From: Pipra filicauda
Taxonomy: Eukaryota > Chordata > Aves > Passeriformes > Pipridae
Length of the DNA stretch: 64,000 nt
Direction: 5' to 3'
Assembly: GCF_003945595.2 (NCBI RefSeq)
Contig: NW_024104419.1
Coordinates: forward strand, 831,140-895,139
Shown here one piece after another: positions 35,701 through 49,832 of the stretch (position 1 is its first letter; each line of letters opens with the position of its first letter). The notes below the pieces were generated by a model. That model searched no databases. It saw only the letters and a list, made by a program, of their open reading frames with translations, and was not told the DNA's origin. The translations under genes were made by a program, and so were the position numbers.

Positions 35701-38700
35701 TTTCACAGAAGGTTCAGAGCCTGTGCTGAGCACGTCACTTCCAACAGAAAAACAGTAAATGCTGAACTTCCTCTCCACCAAAAGCATTATCGTTATCAAC
35801 CTGGAAATAGCTGAATTCCCCTAGAATTTCTCAGAACAGAAGTGAGAGCCAGCCTGGGAGGGGAATTTCCTGAGCATTACAGATTCAAGAAGTTCACCTA
35901 AACACACAGGGTGAAAACAACACAACAGGATCTTGTTCAGGAGTTTGCATCAAAAGCATTTGGAAAAGCAATACCTTGGAAGGACTTGCTATTCCTGGGG
36001 AAAAAGCCTGGCACCTATAGGTCAGTTTCTTGCATAACACCAAGGCCTCACAACCAAGGCAATTCCTCGCTTCTTGTATTGAGAACAAACCCATTTTATC
36101 ACCCAAGGCTTAAAAACTGGTCTGTCAGTTCAGCTGAACTGCAGTGCAATACAGTGTGACGTTCAAGAGCACTCACTATCAGTAATGACTCGCCTGAAGG
36201 AAGAGCTTCCCCTGCCTCACCTCTTAAAAAGCATGTAAACAAACAAGCCTGTAAAATATGTCCAGGATCCAAAGGCCCAAGGAGTGCAGTTACAGCACAA
36301 AAGCTGGAGAGCCTCCCAGATATCAGCTCTTTGGCCACAATGGCAATTTGCATACCCAAGCTCATTTGCACTTGGGACTTTCAAGGAGCCACAAGCACAA
36401 ACCTCCTGCCCTCACCAAGGTTATGCAACTTCCCAGAAGTATTTCTCCTCTCCCTACAGCCCTGGGGCCAGCCCGGTGAGGGTACCACAGGTATGAGCTC
36501 TGGGGTTGCTCAACACCAGCCCACAGATTCCAGGTGCTTCCACAGCCATGAAATCATCCCGGTGGAGGAGGACTCAACCCCTTCCCCTAAGGCAGATGGA
36601 TGGGTCTCACAGCCGGGGGCTAAGCTGGCAACATTCTTTCACCCTGAACGCCTGGGAAGACTGGGATGTCTTTACAAAGGTTTTATCAGGAGAGCATTTT
36701 TAAAGCATCTCTTTACTCCAGTCCACCACATCCAGGGGGGCTTTTCTCAGTGTACAGGCTTACCACGAGCTACAGCCTCAGAGGGGTGAGAAGGATCAGA
36801 GACTGGGGACAGTCAGAGCTGCTGGGATCAGCCCTCCTGCTCCCCTGGCCAGGTGTGGCCCATCCCACAGCCCAGCAGTGACACGACTGATGAATTACAT
36901 CCGCTATCGATCTCACACGCCAAGGCCAACAATCAGCCACAAGCCACATGTCAGCCTCCTCTGCCCACAGCCCCAGCCCAGATTCCAGCCCATTCCCTTG
37001 CCCCTCAGCACATTTGCACACTGGGTTTGCCACAGACAAGGCTTTGTGGCCAGGCCAAGATGTTTCTCATTTTGCACCAGGAGCAGTGGCACTAGATGTG
37101 CTTTTTCTTTGCTTATTGAGGCATTTTGGGTCTCCCCAGCAACTCCGCTGCACGATAACCAGATGAACAGCCCAGAGGGCATGAAATGCTGAAGCCAGTT
37201 CTCCTCCCAGAACCATCTCTGCTATGCCAAGCCTGGCACTAGGTGTCAGGAAGGGGGCTGGGAGGAAGGTCAGCCTGGAAGAAATCCTCTCCCCGCCTGG
37301 AACCAGGCATTCCTAACGTTACGGATCACTCGCTCCAAGGGAAATTCATTTCAAGATACACGAAAACCAGCCAAAGCCAGCCCTGCAATGGAAACTGCTG
37401 CCAGCATGCAGTAGCTGTTCCCAGGGCAGCTCCTGGCCACTTCTTCCTGGCAGGAAGAGCTCAATTCCCAATCTAGGGCACCGGGGCTGGGGAGCACGTT
37501 TGCTGCAGACCCATATAATCTGGCTGCTGCACTGGGCAGATCGATGTTGGCAACAGTGCTGTGCCGAGCCACACCCCGGTGCCAGCTCACCCTGTACTTC
37601 ACCATGAGTCATGGCCTGTAGTGTCCGAGCAAGGGCAGCTCCAGAAAAGCTGGGTTTAGTCCCCTGGAGTGGCTGGACAGCCCCTTGGCCATATCAGCTC
37701 AGCCCAGCCAGGAGCAGACAGCCACAGCCATGAGTACACGCTGTGGAACGCACCGGCCCTGGCTATCAGAAAACCCTATTGAAATCAGGACAGGCAGTGT
37801 TTACCAGCACAGGACATAAGGAAATTACTGACTCACAAGCATAAATAAGATTATATGGGAGCGTTCCCTGAACTCACTCTTCATCATCCTCTTGAGCAAG
37901 GACAGGGAAGTTCCTGGAAGCCACAAGAGCTTCTCAAACGGTACAGGAAACTTTTCCTGTGGGCAGTGAGCCTCACGTTCCAGATTCATCTGCCAGGGAA
38001 GTCAGAGGGCTGCTGGGCACCTCCATAATTATCCTTCAGGTTTCAAGGCATGTACTTCTAGGAAGCTGGCTCTAGCTGGGAGCTGGGGCATGGGCAGCCT
38101 AGGAAGAGTTAATACTGGAGTGTGGTGCTTGAAGGGCAGGTCTGGAGCAGGCACATTCCTCACATACACACCTGTGAAAGGGCACACGGGCACTTTCACA
38201 GACTTACAAGCACGGGCTGCAGGCTTCCCAAGTGCCACATAAAGAGCTCCCTGGAGTTCTTTGCTTAATAAAAGTACACCCCTTTCCAAGGGCATCCAGT
38301 CCTCCCTACAGCTCTGCTACTTGAAGGGGCACTGCGGAAGGCAGCCGTACTTCCTCTGGGCTTGCAGGCTGCAGCCAAGAGGAAAAAGCTATGAGACTGC
38401 CACAGGATGATGGTCAGCCCTTGCCAAGTCATCTCTGGCCACATTCAGCTTAACACCTTCTGCAACTGCCAGCTGGAGAAGGACACCAGCGCTGCTCAGA
38501 GTCTGCTTTCCACCACCTGTTGTCCCAGGACTGGAGCCAGGCCAGGGACTTGCTGGGAGAGTCGGACTGGGCGGCTGCACAGCTCCACCTCACCCTGGCA
38601 GCTGAAGTCAAGTCCTACTATTAATATGATCCTCTCTAGGAGGGGTCTGTACAGAAATCAACCTTTCCTGTGGGAGTCTAGTTCCAGATTTCTTCCTCAT

Positions 38701-41700
38701 GTTAAGCAGCTTTATCCCCAGTAAGCACCATGGGAGATTAAAGAGTGTGCTGGGGAGCAGAAGCTTTGCCTGCCTGCCAGTGGCAATAGATAAATAAATA
38801 AACAAATAAATAAATTATAGATTTTGTGCCAGACAACCAGCGCGTGAGGCACGTGAACTATGAGCATCATTCCTGGAAAAGCTGGGCACAGAGATCTCAT
38901 GTTTGAGCCCAAGGCAGGCTGTACTACTGGATGAAGCCAGACACTGTTTGCTCAGTGGAGGTACAAGAATCACACCCCTGGCACCCCAGGCAGCACTGCT
39001 GTGCTCCATTCCTAGCCCACTTCGCTCCATTTCGTGCTCCTGAACCCTTCCCTTACAGCCCCAGGATACTCTTCAGCTCTTCTCAAAGCAAGATCATCTA
39101 TTTATTGAGGCAGCAAGCAAAGTTTGAATGCAAAGTGTGAATTTCCCCAGCCGCTGGCGAGTTCTGGGAAATAACAAACCCAGGCAGCTCGTCTGCCCCA
39201 GCCCACATGTCCTCACCACAGCCTTTGCAAACCTTTCAAAAAAACCCAAATGATGTTTCGGGGCAGAGACAAAGTTTTCCAGACATGGAACTGGCTTTTA
39301 CAGCTGGCCCTTGTCTCTGATCAAACACAGAGTTCATTAAAAGCTCCTTTGAAGGGTCACAGCCAGCAAGTTGCAAAGGGAGTCAGACCTGCAGGGACTG
39401 GGGCAGCCACAGCGCACGGAGCTCTTTATCAAGTTTATTATTTTGGCATGGAGACCCAGTGCTTGCTCCTGGTCTCCCTCTCCAGCACTATGTACACAAA
39501 TCCAGGAGTAAACAGGAGCAAGGTGAAAGTCAACCTTTCCTAGACAAAAGCAGATGGAGCTGGGCCAGCCTGGGAGGTGGGGGCAGAGGCACAGACCTGT
39601 TAACTCTTTGTAGCCTGCAGGGACAGGCAGGTGTAAGCTGCTCCCAGGGCTTTTCTCAGGTGCTCTGTACTCAGGGACGGTTCTACAGATCACCTTATTT
39701 CACTTCAGCAAGCAGGGCTACACAAAATATCCTTTCCAGACCTGTGCTGTCATGGACAGATGTCACCTCACACACCACCACAATGCACACCCACATCAGC
39801 TCAACCAGCAAGGGCTCCCGGACAACACCAGCAGCTGCCTGGATGGCTCAGCCTCAGAGCCTGGTTATTAAGAGATCATTTGCAAAGCCTCCACCCACCC
39901 TGGGCCTTCTGCTGTCCTGCATCATGGACCAAAGAGCACGGAATCCAACAGGGCCCTCCCAGTGCAGGGATGCAAAGCTCTGTAAACCACCCAGCCCAAG
40001 AGAGGGGATTTCCATAGAGTTCTCTTCCACTGAGCTCTTGCAGGAGCCCACAAACCAGGTGGGTTTTAAAACTCACACCAAGCATGCAAAGGAGCAAGGG
40101 TTAGGAATGAGCTCACCCCCCTCAAAGCCCACCAGCCCCCCAAAGCAGGAAGGTGGAGGAGTCTGACAAGCACAGGAAACAGCTCAAATTGGTGTGAAGC
40201 AGCCAAATAAAGCTGATCCCTACAGGAGGGAGGTGTGCAGTGAGGCAACAGGCAAAGACAGCTCTATCTTCCCATCTGAATGCACATTAAAAAACATTAT
40301 TAGAAGTCACAGGTGCTTCCAGCGACAGCTCCTGTTAAGACTAGTAAGGAAAGGGTCTATATATTCCCCCAAAATACCCTTCACTCCCTCCATGCTCCAG
40401 CTCCGTTTAGGGGAAAAAAAATAAACATACAAAAGTCATGTTAGTCCTGAGAGCAAAGCAAATATCAATATTTTGTTCTAGGTCACACCTAACTCCTTTA
40501 ACATATCAGCCACAGTAAAAAAGTAAAAACAAAAAAAAACAAAAAAAAAAACAAAAAAAAAAACCAAAAAAAAAACAAAAACAAAACAAAAACAAAAAAA
40601 AACAAAGAAAAAAAAAAAAACAAAAAACAAACAACAAACAAAAAAAAAAACAAAAAAAAAACAAAAAAAAAACACAAACAAACAAACAAAAAAAAAACAC
40701 TTCTCCCAGCTTCTTGTGCCTGTGCCTGGTGGTACTATTTCACCACCCATTTCTGGTCAGTCTGTCCCACATAACTCTCAGCACACATGGCCTGGATTGG
40801 CCTTTGTGCCAAAGGACAAAAGTTAAACATCTCCCATCCAGGCACATGTTTGTATTTAGTTGCATGACAGGATCACCTGAGGCTTCCAGACATGGTTAAA
40901 CACTACCCTTGCTCAACACTTTCCAAGCAGTCCTAGAGCAGAGCCACAGCCAGCCTTGCCCATCTCCTCTCTGACAGCCACTATCCAGCACTCCCACCAA
41001 AGTGAGCCACAAAGGTAAATCCAAGGCACCCCTGAGGACTAAGGGAGAAATTTGAGACTGAAGCACTGACCACAGCGTGCAGGCATCTCCAGTGCCCACA
41101 CCACTTACTGCACACTCTCTCTGCCTCTTAGCAAAGAAGGGGAAAAAATACATTATTTTTTGAATTATGCTCAGTAACACAGATAGGCAGGGAACAGGGT
41201 TTTGCTTAATAAGACAAAGCAGGAGCAACATGCAGGCTGGGGAACTGTCTGGCTGGTGAAAGCATCACTCGTTCAAGGTGACTCCGCAGCAGCCTGCCCA
41301 GTCCCTGTCCAACCAGGTATCCATCTCCCTGCAGGTACATCCCCAGCCCCTGTGCTCACACTCCACAGCCCACGTGAAGAGCAGAAGGCACGTCCAGCAC
41401 TACCCCAGTCCCAGCCCGGGCCGCTCCCCCCTTGCCCCCGTTCCCCGTGTGATTCTTTAAGCCGTGTCGCCACAAGCAGCTCTCCTGGGGGCTCATGCGG
41501 CAGCGGAGCCATAATCCCCGTGACAATTACACTGTAATCCCGGGCTCTGCAGAGCCACTCGCTGTCACGGGTGCCTCCCCTGCAGCAGGGATGAATCCTC
41601 CCGGGCTCTGCTTGCTCAAAATAGGCTTCCCTGCGCTCACAAAGTCAAGCCTCGGTTACCTTTGAACCGCTGCGCGCTTGCTTACACACACAGCCTGCTT

Positions 41701-44700
41701 GCTCCCTCCGGCCCACAGGAGGACAGAGAGATTACCAAGGAATGAACTCTTGTTTAACTGCTTTTCTCTGATTATCAGCCACGAGCAAAGCCATAAAGAT
41801 CGAGTCTTTTGCCAGACAGGCACATGCTGGGATCTGTTTACTGCAATGGTGGCAAAATAGCTGCTCTAAACACTCCATGCCCAGCTCCAAAGCCAGAGCG
41901 GGAAGGAGACGACTGCTTCCCATCCAGCTAGAGGAGATAAAGCTCAGCAGGCAGTTGCAGATGGCTGTGTGTCCATCACTTGCCCTGAAGCAAATAGAGA
42001 TAATGTTCAGAGGAAAACTACAGGAGGAAAAAGCAGGAGCTCTCATGTGACTTCAGAGGAAAACAACTGCGGCAGGATTTCACACCCCTGAAGGGTTCTC
42101 CTGGTCACAGCAGTGATACACACCTAGTTCATAAAGAGATTATATTTTTTATTGTATTTACAAACCTAATCGTAGGCAATTCATACACTTCACTGCCCTG
42201 GGCTCAGCTCAGAAGCTGGAGAAATCCAAGGTAAAAAAAGGAATTCAGTTTTTCCAGCTCACGACTCATTCTGAGTTGCCCTACTCTATAATAGAGACTT
42301 CTACTGCATCCTTGTCTGCGGAAGGAAAAAAGAATACAAAGGCCCCAGCAAAGCAGCTTTTCCACCAAGGATGATTTTTCATGCTGATGCTTCAGGCTTG
42401 GGATATTTCATGTATCACACTTCCCCCCGACACCAGGAAGAGGCCTGCCCTCACTGCCCTTTCCTAGAATACAGCTACACCCCAATATTTCCCCGAACAC
42501 GTACACAAGCAGAATTTCCACTTGGCAAGAAATGCGTGACGTGCCTTTTTGGGATCTTTGTGCTCCCTCATGCCAGCGTGTTCACAAAATTAAGCCAGGC
42601 AGACACCCAACTTCAAAGGGTGCCTTTGCTATCTGGCTCACCATGCGGCTAATCTCAGCTTGTTTGTACAGTCAAGATTCCCAATGCTGCGCCCTACAAA
42701 TGCTTCCCCTCCCACGATCCATTTTAATCTAATCAGAAGTAGTAGCCCAAAGATTTAGGCTTAGCCCAGGCAGCTGAGCTCTGCCAGCACAGTTATGCTG
42801 CTCCGTTGGCAAAGGTGCCAGCAAAGAACTGCAGCAGAGGAAGTTATCGCCACAAAAGCACTTGAGACAGTGTAGCAGCAGCACTCCACTATCAGCCAGA
42901 CCCGTGTGAGCATTGATACAAACAAACAATTCAACAGCAGGCATTTTCCTAGCTAGCTGCTACAGCAGCAGAGGCTGGTTTTTCAGTGCCTGGAGTTTGG
43001 GGTTGGGTTTGTTTGTTTGTTTTTTAACAAAGACGTTCCCTACTTGTGCAGAAGTTGCCTTGGCTTGGGCCCAGAAAGCAGCAGACACAGTGTGTGCTAT
43101 TGGGAATAATGCAGCTGTACTTCAGGAAACCTGTCACTCCCGGGGCATTTTTCCTCTCTCAACAGGTTCTGGATTCCCAGTAAGGCTCCCTCGCCTCTTT
43201 GAGCAGGGGGTGAGCAGCTGGCAGCAGTTTTCCAGCCCTCCCTGACCATGTCTCTGTACCCACTTTGTCACAGCCAGGAGCAGAGGGACCCAGCCATTGT
43301 TTGGGTCACTCCTTCCCTGGCGCTGCAAAGCCCACGCTCAGCTGGACTAGCAAGTCTGAGTAACCAACACGCAGGACCTGCTCCTCATACTCAGCCTCAG
43401 GAAATTTGGAATTAGCGCCAAGAACAGCCCGCACATAAACAGTCTCCTGCAAGATCCTGGCTCCAGACTCTGCTCCACTGCACACTGTGGATTTGCAATA
43501 AATATTTACCTCGCTGGGGAACAGAGTATTCCAAGCAAAAGCTCCTGACATCAGTAAGGACTGTATTTCCATTTGGAGGAGAGTAGAAGCTTCTCTATTT
43601 TTAAAGGGGGACATTAAAGAGGCTTCTGCCACCCTCCTAGCACCATACTGGCCAGGATCTGTCCCTCCACCTACGGGTCCCACTCTTCTCCAGGCCAGCA
43701 CAGCAGCACCCCACCACACCAGGTGCCCTCCTTCCAGCCATACTCCCCTCAGTCACCTCACCTTCTGCACAGAGATTTCTGGCTACTGTGCTGCGCAAGC
43801 CACTTCAGTGCAAGTCCAAGGCACTTTCACAGTCGTTAATGCACGTTAGCACTGCTTTTTATTGCTATAGTTGGACTGTAACAGCAGCTAAAGGGCAGGA
43901 GGCAGGGTGAGCCTCACAGCAAGGTAAGCTGGCCAAGGGCACATCGCTTCGTATTCAAGTCTGACAGCAGCACAGTTTTAGAGGAACTGTGGTGGAGACA
44001 TCTTTTCCCCTACAGCAGCTAAGGCAGAGCAACAGCAGAAGAGAGAAATCCTTCCCATGGCAGGCTTTGCCGTCCCTGACACAACACAATTTGTTTAAGC
44101 AAGAAGCAGCCGTGGTTTTGCTTGACATAACACCAGCCGCTTGGGTAACAGTGCTATGGGTCTCCCAGTCTCCTTCCTGCCCCAAGGAGTGTCTCTCTGA
44201 GATTTTAATTAACTGCTTTGATTTTTAAGTTATCCCAATAATTTGTCTAACAACAGCCTCTTGGCATCTTATAAGCAGATTCTCAGCCTCAAAGGATTTA
44301 AGGACAAAACTGACAAGAGTGCATATTTCCAGCAAAAATAAAGACTTTTACAAGAAGCATACTTTTCAAGTCAGTCAGCCTTCAGAAACTGAGAGGGACA
44401 CAGCTACATCTTGCATGTTTTCCCCTCCTACGCTGACATTTTCTTCAGATTTGGGATTAAGTATTTAACCCCCTCTTTTGAGGCTTTCTGCTCCTTTAGC
44501 TTGCTTTGAACACTTTCACTTACTTTGGCTAATACCATTGCTTTCCTCTCTCCCATGGAGCTCTTGTTTCTGCCTGGAAATGAAGGAACCACCGAACTGC
44601 CAGAGCAAGTTACAGCTGCTCAAGACAGGGACATTTTCTGATCTGCCTTTGCCAACACCAGCTCAGCTACTGGCAGCAGTCACATGTCAGAGCCCGACAG

Positions 44701-47700
44701 CTTTTCTGCCCACCACAGCCACAACCAGATTAAACAGGAGGCAGCAGAGAAGGCGCTCGGCCAGCACAGACTGTGTGCCAAGCAGAAGCCCTAGTTCTGC
44801 CTGTCACCCCTTTCCTAACACCATAAGAAGAGATCCACCTCCACACTGCAGAGCCTCGGAAGTCTGTCTGAGTCACTGCTTTGGGTAAGGGGCCAGGCTG
44901 TTACTCAGAGGGTGACAGCAGTGTCTAAGGGAGCTGTGATGCCAGGCAAGTGCCAGAAACCTGAGTCAGAGCATGACTGCTGCAAGTCAGGGCCGATGGC
45001 GACACACGGCAGAGCTGGTCCTCTGACCAACAGCATTCACTGGACAAACATTCAGGCACACGCTTAAAGACAAAAAAATAAAAGCCTGAACTAACCTAGA
45101 AGTGCAGCCCTAGAAGCTCATTAATGTAGGATCTTTTACAGTCCCTCAGAGCAGTGGCTTATTACAAGTTAAACTCTTTAACTAGGCTGCCCTGTCTGTT
45201 CAGAGCCACCAAGCCCAGTCTCATCACAAGAGTCTCATTCTAGTGCAAATCATTTGAATCCTTAATCTCAAGCATTTGCATTCCAGCCAGTCTCAAACAA
45301 ACAGCCACACATGCTCCCCAACAGCAGCCCGAGGTCAGGCGTGCGCAGGGTTTGTCCCCTCGGTTTTGTAGTGTTTCAACTGCATCAGCCTCTAGTTTGA
45401 AGCTGCAAAAGCGGCACAACCCGGCTGTTGTTACAGGGCATAAAGGAACAGGGTGTACCGAGTGAAGGGGGAGAATGCAGCTGCAAGATCTAAGAGCAGG
45501 CTCAAGAGGATAAATGTTAACTCAAGAGCTAGGAAGTGTTTTGAAGGATGGATGCTCCTTTTGTCTAGCCAAAGCCATAGCTGGGGAGTTCTGTGGGATC
45601 AGAGAGCCACGATAACTTAATCAAGTAATCTTACAAGTCAACCCAAGTAATTTACATTGCAGACCATGGAACCACAGTTATGCCACTCTTACAGGTACAG
45701 TTAATATCACTAATTAAAAAAAAAAATTATCTTTAACTCTAAAAACATCAATCTGTTCATTTGAGAGAAAACAACATGCACAAAATGTAACACAATCTAG
45801 TGGTAACTTATAGCCAAGGGGATTCAAGCAGCCAGGATATGTCTAACAGAGTATTTACCAGCACCAGGAGTCAGAGGGAAGGGAAAGTAGCTGCAGGAGC
45901 TGTGCTGAAGTCCACGTGCTGAGCAGCCAGCCAGTGTCCCTCCTCTCCATCATCACCTGGAAAGTCAAGTTGGCAGCTTCCAGCTTGTGGTGGAAGTGGG
46001 ACAGTATGACATTACAGGAAAACCATGGCACGGTCACATGAGGCTCCATTTCAGGCATTTGAGAGCAGCAAATGGCCTCCCCACCCCAACCATTCGAGCA
46101 GCTCAAGGCAATAGTAATGCCATTAACAGAGGCTTGGAGGGGAAGGGAGAGGCGAAAACACAGAGGAAAAACATTTTTGCTGTTGCTGGACTGGATACCG
46201 GCCTTTGCAAGACCTCGAAGTGCCAAAGCCTTGGGAGACAGCAACAGGAGAGGCAGGAAAGGCAGCAAACACATTGACTACCAAGAGCCTTAACTTCCCA
46301 GAGCAAATGAACCTCTGGTATCTCGAGTCTGGAAAGTACCAAGTTCAGCCCCGATGTGCCTCTTGCGTAAGCTGGTCGGAAAACTCTGAACCACAGGAGA
46401 GTGCTCTGCAGCATGGGAGCTGGCAGCACTTCGGACAGATGAGAACTGGGCAGCAGCACCGTTTCCCTGACTGTGCCCCAAGCACTGCAGGGGTGACTAT
46501 TCCCACCCCTGGGAACCTCCACATCTATTATGAACAAGGCTCTGAGCCACGGAGGGACCACGGAGCCCTGAACTCCCACCCCGTGAACTGTGCATGCAGT
46601 TTGACAAGGTACAAGGGGCTAGAGAGGTTATTTCTTCCTACGTGTTACAGGCGTCTCTTCCCAACAGACATCTCTAGATTTGTCTACCAGAAATCATGGG
46701 CTCCTGGCACTTCAGGGCTAAGGAACATTGCTTTAAACACTGTATATAAACACCATGCTTCAAGAAGGCTGAAGCAAAGCAGGGTTTAGCTCTACATGTG
46801 AGCTTGCCAAGTCCAGGTAAAAAATAAAGTAAAACGTGCAGATAGCAATGTCTTGATTTGATTGGGAGGGACAGATGAGAAACTGGGCAAAGAGCAGAAA
46901 GAACAGGCCTCGGGGATCAATGGCAGCAGGACAAGCCAAACCGGTTTTAACATTAATAATGCTGCACTACTTTCCAAACACAGCTATCATCAACAAGACA
47001 CCAGCTTTGCCAATCAGGAGGCCTCCAAGCATGATTGCTTTAAAACAGCAAACAGAGCCCACTAACAGCACGAAGCCTCCCCCTTCCCCCTAGAGCAATC
47101 CTCTGCCAGCAGCTTCTGGGTTGGATTTGTGCTCATCTGTACTGCTGGGGACCCACGAACACGATGTGGTGCTGCATGGAGACTTTTTCTGCATAGTTCA
47201 AAGATAAAACATCTGCAATAAGCTTGCAGCCCACTAGCACTGCTACAGCCCTGCTGAGCTCAGGGCACTCAGCCCTTTTGCAGCCCAAACTGAGCAGAGC
47301 CCAAGCCTGCAGCAGAGGAAATACCCCTTGCTTTCCTCCTGTGCTGCCAGGGGCACTTTTAGATGCTAAAAGCACAGGGAGAGCTCAGCAATGCCACTCT
47401 GCTCAAGTAGGCAGACCTCAAGTCCTCTGTCAGCTCCACTGATTCCACGTCTTGGCTGCACTGGGGGCTTTCTGTCCATCCCCCCTAAAGCATCTTCTGC
47501 AGGAACCCCATCCTTGCACAGCAGAGGGGAGCACCCTGCCCACACAGCCTTTGCCTTCCAAGGCACTCATCCAGAGAGGGCTGGGGAACACCTGGTGACA
47601 TCAGGCATCAGCTCCAGGCTCCCCCCGCCCCACGGGGAAGAGGGGGATGTTCTCGCACAAAGCTGCGGGGCTGTTGTAACACAACCCACCCACCCGCAGC

Positions 47701-49638
47701 AGGAGCACAAACGTCACACTTCAGCACTTCAGTAATATTCCCCACCCTCTTACACATCCCAGGATTGCTTCACACGGAGAGAAATCCCATTTACACCAGA
47801 AAGCCGCGCGAGGGGAAACGAGCCAAGGCATTTCTGTTTGTACAGGCTTGGGGAAATATTCAAGCACCGAATCGCTCTCAAAATCCACGCTCTTACATAA
47901 GCACAAGAAATACAATCCCCGTCTTGTTAAGAAACAGCTACCTGTCTTCACCCTGCCCGCACAGAAAAACCAAGAGCCGCATGCTGTGCAGCCCTGCACG
48001 TTTTGGCGGTGCTATTAAAAAAAATAATATGGGAGGAGTGCCAGCAGAACTCTCCCAAACCGTGTGTCATCCTCATCTCCTCCCCGGTAGCCTGTAACCC
48101 AAACAATTTGTTTGGATAAGGCTTTATAGTAGGCCAGTGTTACTTCTCAAGCACACACTCCATCTTAGGTAGCTTAAAAGATACAGACAAATACTCCGTA
48201 GAAATTCTATATAAGGATTTACAGACCACATCTGTGCAAAATTTGTTGTCTTTGCAGAAATCCGATGCTTGCAGACCAGTCCAGTCCCCAGGGACACCAA
48301 GTTGCATTTCATACCAAACATGGTCAGTGCAACTTCCAGATGCTGTCTGCCCCAAAGGTTTGCCCTACTGGTTTGGGCCAGTTCCCAAACGACCGATTCA
48401 CGTGCTTAATAGCAGGGATAAAGACACCAGATTAGAGTAAAGTGGATTTGGGCTGGTTGGTTTTAGCAAAGTAGCTGGCAATTACTACAGATGCTCTCTA
48501 TGGGAGTTCCCTACTCTACAATCAGCAACCCCCCAACCCTGTGCCCCTATTACAAAGCAGCACAGTCTTATCAGTTCAGATCTGCCCACCCAGCCTTCAG
48601 TCCAAAGCAAACCAATGTGGATGATTAAATCTAGTTTCAAGGATCCCCGATCTCCTGCAGTTACCTTAATCTCAGCAGCTCTTTTCAGACCAGCAGAGGA
48701 ATCTGCCCTGATTGCACTATCAGCAAGACGGACACACAAAAACAAACAAACAGCGGAGAAGCCAGAATCTCAAAATCTCTGCTTCACCACGAAGACCCCA
48801 CACGTGCCGGCTTGAAGCATCCAAAATGTTTCACCTCATTATATATTTAAGAGATTCTTAAACCCTCCGTGGCAATGCATCATTTTTCATCCCCATGTGA
48901 AAGTAAGGAAGGTTTGATACACACTGAAAAACCCCAGGCACCGGCACAACCAAACTCCGGTAAGGCTGGAAAGCCTATCCAGGTGCTGTAACGCACCGCA
49001 CGCATCCAACCCGCCACATATTCACAATAAAAGAGGGATTCAAGGACTTAAGTCCACGATGAGCAGTTGGAGATCGAAGCTGCAATGCAGCGGAGTTCAT
49101 TTCCACCAGGTACCCCCGTAACGCTCTAACCCCACCAGCCCTGAGCACCGGGGAGACACGGGGAGAACGGGATACGTGAGGAGCGGCACAGCAGCGGGAC
49201 AAGCCGGGCACCGGCCGGGACATCGCCGGGACGCCGCCGGGCACCGGCCGGGACACAGCCAGGCACGGCCGGCGCTGCTCTGGCATCGGACGGAAGAGGC
49301 AGCGTGCGAGCCAGGAGAGCCGGGGGAGGAACGGGAACGGCCCTATCGCCGGCCACCCATCCCGCCCCCCCTCCCCTCCCCCGGAGAAGGGCAAGCGGCG
49401 GGGGCAGACCCCGGGGGGGCAGCGGTGGCATCGCTTCTCAGGCTGCTGCAGAGCGGGGCCTGAGACCCGCGGGTCACCCACCCGCCGGCACCAGGAGCCC
49501 TTCCCTGGCGGGGCAGATCCCCCCCTTCCCTCCCGTCTCCCTCGGCCCGGCGGGACTCACCGACTCAGCGGCGGCGGCTCGCAGGAGGAGGCCGAGCAGC
49601 AGCAGCGCGGCGCGGAGCGGGACACGGGGCAGCGGCAT
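32777..49638 (-). CDS. SDC4: Syndecan-4, transmembrane heparan-sulfate proteoglycan (complete, 5 exons)
   Basis: Minus-strand exons: 49638-49561, 35649-35508, 34626-34574, 34336-34153 and 32928-32777, with stop TAA at 32779-32777. All junctions are GT/AG and the phases agree. The product is 202 residues (human 198). Residues 1-23 or so are a leucine-rich signal peptide starting [16 protein letters not shown]. The ectodomain has three glycosaminoglycan-type Ser-Gly sites in acidic context: S43 (PASGD) and S70/S72 (ESSGSGD). There is an N-glycosylation sequon at N141 (NSS), and the juxtamembrane segment is [11 protein letters not shown]. The membrane span (about 153-174) contains GGAVG, a GxxxG dimer motif. 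The cytoplasmic tail [20 protein letters not shown] ends in APTNEFYA: C1, a V region with the PIP2-binding KKPIYKK, the regulatory Ser183, and a PDZ-binding EFYA. Known role: focal adhesion, integrin/PKC-alpha signalling and growth-factor co-receptor. Intron 1 is nearly 14 kb. Confidence 0.98.
38786..38815 (+). repeat. (AAAT)n microsatellite
   Basis: Repeated ATAAATAAATAAACAAATAA-type tetranucleotides within SDC4 intron 1, with one C substitution. Confidence 0.85.
40515..40699 (+). repeat. A-rich low-complexity tract interrupted by single C
   Basis: About 185 bases of A runs (mostly 4-10 long) separated by single C residues, with one GAAAG. It looks like an expanded and decayed poly(A), or (CAAAA)n array. 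It is bounded on the left by CACAGTAAAAAAG and on the right by CACTTCTCCC. Confidence 0.9.
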
Positions 49639-49712
49639 GGCCGGGCTGGGCTGGGCTGTACCGGCAGAGACGGGGCGCCGGAGCTGCAGATCCGACCGGA
49701 GCGGGCTCTAGC
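49639..49712 (-). other. SDC4: SDC4 5' UTR (approximate)
   Basis: The interval between the SDC4 ATG and the expected start site, about 25-30 bases downstream of the TATA element. The upstream boundary is inferred. Confidence 0.5.
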
Positions 49713-49734
49713 CGCCTCCTGTCGCCGCCGCAAC

Positions 49735-49742
49735 CCTTATAG
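49735..49742 (-). promoter_or_regulatory. SDC4: TATA-box candidate of SDC4
   Basis: The minus strand reads CCCTATAAGGG here, about 100 bases upstream of the SDC4 ATG, at the right distance for a start site near 49710. GC-box-like GGGGGCGG lies just upstream (about 49760 on the plus strand). Confidence 0.55.
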
Positions 49743-49832
49743 GGCCGGCACAGCCCCCGTGGGGGCGGAGCGGTGCTGCTCCCGCCCCGCCGGGAATGCC
49801 CGCGGCCCCCGCCCCGCACCGGCACCGCACCC

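Larger units (their letters stand above)
35650..49560 (-). other. SDC4: SDC4 intron 1
   Basis: A 13.9-kb intron between the signal-peptide exon (donor GTGAGT) and exon 2 (acceptor TTTGCAG). I see no additional exon or nested gene in it. It contains an AAAT microsatellite (about 38786-38815) and an A-rich tract (40515-40699). Long first introns of syndecan genes often hold enhancers; none can be identified by eye. Confidence 0.8.

Noticed and set aside
40478..40750. Phe/Val/Cys-rich minus-strand frame
   Set aside because: Artefact of the A-rich tract with single C spacers.
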